From positions 1-7,237 of the forward strand of contig CAYGBM010000038.1 of NCBI GenBank assembly GCA_964348225.1: a stretch of 7,237 bases of DNA. The letters run 5' to 3'. The stretch is from CAYGBM01 sp964348225. GTDB taxonomy: Bacteria; Patescibacteriota; Minisyncoccia; Minisyncoccales; CG1-02-41-26. Below the pieces are notes generated by a model. It did no database searches. It was not told the origin of the DNA and saw only the letters and a program-made list of their open reading frames with translations. Below, one piece after another: positions 4,181-7,237 of the stretch. The position numbers and the translations under genes were made by a program. Positions within the stretch are counted from its first letter, which is position 1. Each line of letters begins with the position of its first letter.

Positions 4181-4789
4181 CGCTTTAAGCATCATCAAAG
4201 CGTCTCTTAGATTTCTAATTTTGCCAGATGCCTTAATTTTCAAACCTGGGGCAGCCTGACGCATAATTATTAAATGTCTTGCTTTTTCTTTTAGTTCAAC
4301 ATGCCCGAGCGGGTCTTTTTCAGTTGCTGTTTTCACGCAAAAAGCCTTAGCTTTCTTTACAAGCTCTGAGGCTTTTTTAATTTCTTCATCAGTTAAGTAA
4401 CCAGAGCCAATAATCACTTTAGTGGGCAAAATCTTGCAAATTCCCTTTAAATCTTGCAGAACATCATCGTATCTTTCGTATTTAATATCAATAACATTCA
4501 ACACAACATCAAGCTCATCGGCTCCGTCTTTTTTAGCTTTTTTACAAAGTTCAACCCTTTTGAAATGAGGGCTCAAGCCCATAGGCGCGTCTATAAGAAC
4601 CACCACTTTGGTTTTTGTTCTTTTCAACTGCTCTTTTACAAACTTTACCCATTCAGGATTAACGCACACCCCCCTGAACCCGTATTTTTTAGCTTCCTGA
4701 CACGTCTTTTTTATATCTTTTTCAGTGGCTGTAGCATTTATATTAGTGTGATCAATAGTTTGGGCTATATTATTTTTTTGATTATTCAT
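4103..4789 (-). CDS. deoC: Deoxyribose-phosphate aldolase
   Basis: The enzyme splits 2-deoxyribose 5-phosphate into acetaldehyde and glyceraldehyde 3-phosphate, the last step of deoxynucleoside breakdown, through a Schiff base on lysine in a cytoplasmic TIM barrel. Numbered from ATG 4789 (228 aa, normal length), the marks are TIDHTN (11-16), ADELDVVLNV (90-99) with Asp94, KVIIGSGYLTDEEI (124-137), FCVKTAT (150-156) with Schiff-base Lys153, KIKASGKIRNLRDA (184-197) with Lys186, and phosphate-binding GTSSG (209-213). The start at 4789 is chosen because its ATG overlaps the tmk stop as ATGA, a typical coupling; a longer frame reaching 4864 merely runs inside tmk. The C-terminus is a lysine-rich tail, and the last 78 bp are duplicated near gatB. 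The IDAPMG motif replaces the more usual IDFPxG. Confidence 0.95.
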   Translation of the reverse strand: MNNQKNNIAQTIDHTNINATATEKDIKKTCQEAKKYGFRGVCVNPEWVKFVKEQLKRTKTKVVVLIDAPMGLSPHFKRVELCKKAKKDGADELDVVLNVIDIKYERYDDVLQDLKGICKILPTKVIIGSGYLTDEEIKKASELVKKAKAFCVKTATEKDPLGHVELKEKARHLIIMRQAAPGLKIKASGKIRNLRDALMMLKAGADIIGTSSGVKIAEGYKKRKKTRK

Positions 4790-5502
4790 ATTATTTTTTT
4801 TACTATTTCCAAGACCTTTTGATGGATTATTTCTAAAGAAAGCAACTTGCCATTCTCTATACACTCTATAACTTTAAAATCATCTGGAAAAACTTCTGAC
4901 AGGCGCAAGAATGAGTTTAAGGCATTCTCTAAATGGGGCTTGTCTTTTTCGTGAATGTCGTGCCTTTCATCTCCTAAATATGCCCGCCTCCTTTCTTTTT
5001 TCTCTTCATCAGTGATTCTTGCTGAGAGTTTTTGGGAAAACTCAATATTGGTTTTTAGAATAATAGAAATATCAGGCTTGGGAATGCCAAAAATTCCATA
5101 CTCAAGGTTGTACGCCCATTCAACATATTTTCTCCATTCCTCCTCGTCTCTTATCTTCCCTCCTTGATGCCCAAGATTAGACCCAACGTATCTGTCACCA
5201 ATCACAACTCTCCCCTGCTGGAGCCACTTTTTAATCTCAAAACTGGCATCATATCTGTCGCAAGCATAGAAGATTGAAGCACAGTAAGGATTCACCTCTT
5301 CTGGTTTTCCATATTTACCTCTTAAGTATTCATCAACTAAGGCTGCTGCTTTTTCTCCGTGCCGGGGAAAGTCAATTTTAGCTGTTTTGTACCCAGATTT
5401 TTCCAACCAATCAATCAACATCTTAGCTTCACTTGATTTACCAGAACCATCCAATCCCTCAAACACAATAAATTTTCCTTTATAATTACCTTGTTTCTCC
5501 AT
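4786..5502 (-). CDS. tmk: Thymidylate kinase (dTMP kinase)
   Basis: It phosphorylates dTMP to dTDP with ATP, required for dTTP supply in both de novo and salvage routes. Visible marks are a P-loop, FEGLDGSGKSS (14-24), DFPRHG (44-49) for substrate and Mg contacts, the signature GDRYVGSNLGHQGG (102-115), and an arginine-rich lid segment at about 168-181 (KKERRRAYLGDER). At 238 aa it is longer than the common 200-215 aa. The start at ATG 5502 is supported by an extended -10 promoter just upstream and GAGGA 3 bases before the ATG, close for normal ribosome binding. Its TGA stop overlaps the deoC start (ATGA), so the two are probably translated together. The 85-bp gap upstream separates it from the P-loop kinase gene. 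Confidence 0.93.
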   Translation of the reverse strand: MEKQGNYKGKFIVFEGLDGSGKSSEAKMLIDWLEKSGYKTAKIDFPRHGEKAAALVDEYLRGKYGKPEEVNPYCASIFYACDRYDASFEIKKWLQQGRVVIGDRYVGSNLGHQGGKIRDEEEWRKYVEWAYNLEYGIFGIPKPDISIILKTNIEFSQKLSARITDEEKKERRRAYLGDERHDIHEKDKPHLENALNSFLRLSEVFPDDFKVIECIENGKLLSLEIIHQKVLEIVKKII

Positions 5503-5510
5503 ACTTCCTC

Positions 5511-5519
5511 ATTATAACA
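5511..5519 (-). promoter_or_regulatory. Extended -10 promoter for tmk-deoC
   Basis: TGTTATAAT (5519-5511) is a perfect extended -10 element (TG, one base, TATAAT). The -35 region at normal spacing is a poor match (CTTTTA), as often tolerated with an extended -10. The box ends 8 bases before the tmk ATG, the same distance as in the promoter at 52-79, implying a leaderless or very short 5' end. Confidence 0.6.
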
Positions 5520-5547
5520 ATATCTCTGAGAATTAAAAGATATCAAA

Positions 5548-5567
5548 ACAGGGACGCAACCCCCTGT
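5548..5567. terminator. Weak hairpin in the kinase-tmk gap
   Basis: ACAGGG (5548-5553) and CCCTGT (5562-5567) form a 6-bp stem with an 8-base loop. On the minus strand it is followed by only TTTG; on the plus strand TCTGTATTTTT follows. It may end part of the upstream transcript before the tmk promoter, but the T tract on the relevant strand is short. Confidence 0.35.
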
Positions 5568-5587
5568 CTGTATTTTTCTTGAAGCTT

Positions 5588-6133
5588 CTATTTTAATCTA
5601 TTTATGAGCTCTGCAATTTTCTTTGCCAGCTCTTCCTTAGAGCCATTGTTCTCAACTCTGAAATCAGCTTTTTTGCCCATCTCAGGAATCAAGATTTCAG
5701 TTTCTACCTTTTCCAGCTCCAAAAATTTCTCATAAGGAATGATATCATCCTTTTTCTCCCCTCTGCCAGCTATCCTTTGCCACCTCTTTTTGGAGTCAGC
5801 TGTAATATAAACTATTTTAGCGCCCAAGCCTTTGAGCATTTCAAATTCTTCCCAAACCCTGATACCATCTACGATTATCCATTCCTCTCCCAACCCTTTA
5901 ACCTTCTTCTTTATAGCCTCTGCCAAAACATTCTTTCCAAATCTTTCTCTTAAAGTAATACCTAGCCATTGTTGATCTTCTTTTTTAATTTCCTCAATAA
6001 AAATTTCCAAAGCTTGAGTTAGGGGATCTGAAAACCGCAAACAAACAGCCTCAGGAATAATTTCCCTCGCCAGCCTACAAAAAGCATTCTTACCAGAACC
6101 TGTCTCACCTACTAAACCAATGATTTTCTTCAT
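5588..6133 (-). CDS. P-loop kinase, dephospho-CoA kinase/nucleotide kinase-like
   Basis: A 181-aa P-loop protein of the nucleoside-monophosphate/dephospho-CoA kinase superfamily; the exact substrate is not certain. Marks are GLVGETGSGKN (6-16, Walker A), WIIVDGIR (85-92, with the Asp-Gly-Ile-Arg found in the UPF0200-like kinase group), VYITAD (108-113), a basic lid segment RWQRIAGRGEKKDD (117-130), and an acidic EKVETEIL helix followed by ADFRVENNGSKEEL, the usual C-terminal end of this fold. The start overlaps the stop of the dCMP deaminase (ATGA at 6130-6133), so it is coupled to a dNMP-processing enzyme and lies just before thymidylate kinase. By context it may phosphorylate a deoxynucleoside monophosphate, but dephospho-CoA kinase remains possible. 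Length fits either family. Confidence 0.7.
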   Translation of the reverse strand: MKKIIGLVGETGSGKNAFCRLAREIIPEAVCLRFSDPLTQALEIFIEEIKKEDQQWLGITLRERFGKNVLAEAIKKKVKGLGEEWIIVDGIRVWEEFEMLKGLGAKIVYITADSKKRWQRIAGRGEKKDDIIPYEKFLELEKVETEILIPEMGKKADFRVENNGSKEELAKKIAELINRLK

Positions 6134-6657
6134 ATAAGATTTTCTTTTATATTTAAATCAGTACCGTATTGATGTTTATCGTCCAAAATATCTTTTTCCT
6201 GCCATTCTCGAACCCAATCATCTACCTCAAAAGTCTTATAGTCACCTTCTTTGGTAGCGCCAATCAATCTTTCTAAACCAGCATTAATAATTATCTTTTT
6301 ACAAATAAAACAAGGCAAAGAATCAATCTGTTGCCCGTTTCTGTCTTCTCCCCAAAGATACATATCTCCTCCCAATACACTCACCCCAGACCGAGCTGCA
6401 TTAATCACAGCATTCTTTTCAGCATGCACTGAAGCACAAACCTCATAGCGCTGTCCATGAGGAATCTTATATTTATCTCTCAAGCACTCCCCTTTTTCAA
6501 AGCAGTCTTTTGTTTTCCGAGGCGCTCCATTGTAGCCAGTAGCCACAATCACCCTGTTTTTAACTATCACAGCCCCAAGCTTGGTGCGAAAACAAGTGGA
6601 CCTCCTGGCAACTTCTCTTGCAATATTTAAATAATATTCATCTTTTGTTGGCCTCAT
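6130..6657 (-). CDS. Deoxycytidylate (dCMP) deaminase
   Basis: A zinc enzyme of the cytidine/deoxycytidylate deaminase superfamily (ComEB-like) that converts dCMP to dUMP, feeding thymidylate synthesis. Numbered from ATG 6657 (175 aa, typical), it has RTKLGAVIVKNRVIVATGYN (24-43) and GAP (44-46), the HAE catalytic motif (78-80, zinc ligand His78 and proton shuttle Glu80), and PCFIC (115-119) providing the other two zinc cysteines. Extra cysteines at 52, 58 and 74 around DCFEKGEC and YEVCASVHAE match the additional metal site seen in many dCMP deaminases. No Shine-Dalgarno site is evident; 36 bases separate it from the Nudix gene, whose stop lies in a GTGAGGAG context too far away to serve. 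Its stop overlaps the kinase start. Thymidylate synthase, the expected next step, is not in the window. Confidence 0.93.
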   Translation of the reverse strand: MRPTKDEYYLNIAREVARRSTCFRTKLGAVIVKNRVIVATGYNGAPRKTKDCFEKGECLRDKYKIPHGQRYEVCASVHAEKNAVINAARSGVSVLGGDMYLWGEDRNGQQIDSLPCFICKKIIINAGLERLIGATKEGDYKTFEVDDWVREWQEKDILDDKHQYGTDLNIKENLI

Positions 6658-6693
6658 AGTATAAACGCAAAATTAAATGTCGATAATTGCTCC

Positions 6694-7221
6694 TCACAAA
6701 AGTTTTATAAGATAATCCTTGTATACAATTGGAGCCCACCCCTGAGTTCTTTTAATATATGATTTTAATTCCTCTGGTGGCATCAACTTTCCTTCTAACT
6801 TGTCTTTCTCTTTTATATAGATTTCCGGACTGTTTCCTTTGAAAATATATACTAGCCCTAAATGGACTGATTCAACAGGTCTTCTGTCATCATTTACAAT
6901 ACCAATTAATCTCTTTTCAAGCAACCTCCCCTTATAATCAATTTCTTCATCCCATTCCCGCATCATACCTGCCTCTAAAATATCTTTACCTGGCTCTGCG
7001 TCAAAATCGTTAATGTGACCTCCTATGCCCAAAAGATAGTCATTTCTTAACCTCACCTCTCCAGATTTACCCAAGAGGTGATAAAGAAAATATTTATCCT
7101 GAAAATTGAAAACAATATAAGGAATTATCTGCTGCCAAGAGGAATCTTCTTCAACCTCGCCTCTTTTTTTAAATTGATAATTATTCCTTATTAGATCCAA
7201 ATAATACTCCAAATTGTCCAT
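6694..7221 (-). CDS. Nudix hydrolase
   Basis: Nudix enzymes cleave nucleoside diphosphates linked to another group; here the substrate is unknown, though the gene position suggests a nucleotide or dNTP clean-up role. The catalytic half of the Nudix box is clear as REWDEEIDY (88-96 from ATG 7221; consensus REUxEExGU). The preceding part, GIGGHIN (65-71), is intact as a beta-turn, but the loop to the arginine is about six residues longer than the consensus, resembling the divergent MutT-like phosphoesterase group with a GGHI motif. The start ATG 7221 is chosen because AGGG lies 7 bases upstream; a TTG at 7227 is less likely. The frame is open up to the window edge, so a still earlier start outside cannot be excluded. 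It is 175 aa, and the C-terminus (WAPIVYKDYLIKLL) looks complete. Confidence 0.85.
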   Translation of the reverse strand: MDNLEYYLDLIRNNYQFKKRGEVEEDSSWQQIIPYIVFNFQDKYFLYHLLGKSGEVRLRNDYLLGIGGHINDFDAEPGKDILEAGMMREWDEEIDYKGRLLEKRLIGIVNDDRRPVESVHLGLVYIFKGNSPEIYIKEKDKLEGKLMPPEELKSYIKRTQGWAPIVYKDYLIKLL

Positions 7222-7237
7222 TCTCAAGCCCTGCCAA

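Noticed and set aside
4790..4864. A 25-residue N-terminal extension of deoC
   Set aside because: It lies wholly inside tmk in another frame; the ATGA overlap at 4786-4789 and the usual family length support the shorter start.
4454..5167. Plus-strand frames opposite deoC and tmk
   Set aside because: They lie opposite clearly conserved enzymes and have no family features of their own.
6658..6663. TATACT directly before the dCMP deaminase ATG as a -10 box
   Set aside because: It abuts the start codon with no room for a transcription start before the ATG, and no matching -35 box was seen.
1..7237. CRISPR array, tRNA or rRNA gene
   Set aside because: No regularly spaced repeats and no tRNA or rRNA signature sequences were seen on either strand.
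1..7237. Alternative genetic code with TGA read as an amino acid
   Set aside because: TGA ends the Nudix, dCMP deaminase and tmk genes at expected lengths, twice within ATGA overlaps, and no conserved protein contains an internal TGA.

Overview
The window looks like a chromosomal segment of a small-genome, AT-rich bacterium, most likely of the Candidate Phyla Radiation (Patescibacteria). This is inferred from gene content and style: a GatB amidotransferase subunit, a long divergent class II aldolase, a compact deoxynucleotide-salvage cluster with ATGA overlaps, and lysine-rich proteins. TGA serves as a normal stop (it ends the Nudix, dCMP deaminase and tmk genes), so the TGA-recoded CPR lineages are unlikely. 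Every convincing gene is on the minus strand, so transcription runs from high to low coordinates.

Layout in order of transcription. (1) 7221-5588: a Nudix hydrolase, a dCMP deaminase and a P-loop kinase; the last two overlap by ATGA. (2) 5502-4103: thymidylate kinase (tmk) and deoxyribose-phosphate aldolase (deoC), also overlapping by ATGA, behind an extended -10 promoter. (3) 4102-3906: about 200 bp of structured, GC-rich sequence containing a second copy of the deoC 3' end. (4) 3897-2293: gatB, carrying a 74-bp palindromic element inserted in frame and flanked by a 4-bp duplication. (5) 2239-1049: a class II fructose-bisphosphate aldolase. (6) 1044-770: a strong promoter, an open frame with ten consecutive leucine codons, and four mutually pairing segments ending in a terminator. 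This looks like a leucine-codon attenuator or a structured small RNA. (7) 630-104: two small unknown genes, the first apparently frameshifted, ending at a clear terminator. (8) 79-1: a consensus promoter and the first 14 codons of a membrane or secreted protein.

The clearest connected biology is deoxynucleotide metabolism: dCMP to dUMP, dTMP to dTDP, breakdown of deoxyribose 5-phosphate, and a Nudix clean-up enzyme. The deoC and aldolase products both yield glyceraldehyde 3-phosphate.

The most unusual signals are small palindromic elements that appear to move. The one in gatB has a target duplication and leaves the frame open, much as Rickettsia palindromic elements do. A shorter hairpin with matching ends lies in the leucine-run frame, and an unrelated GCGAAGC-bearing element sits in the duplicated deoC end. 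The second strong signal is the leucine-codon run inside attenuator-like architecture.
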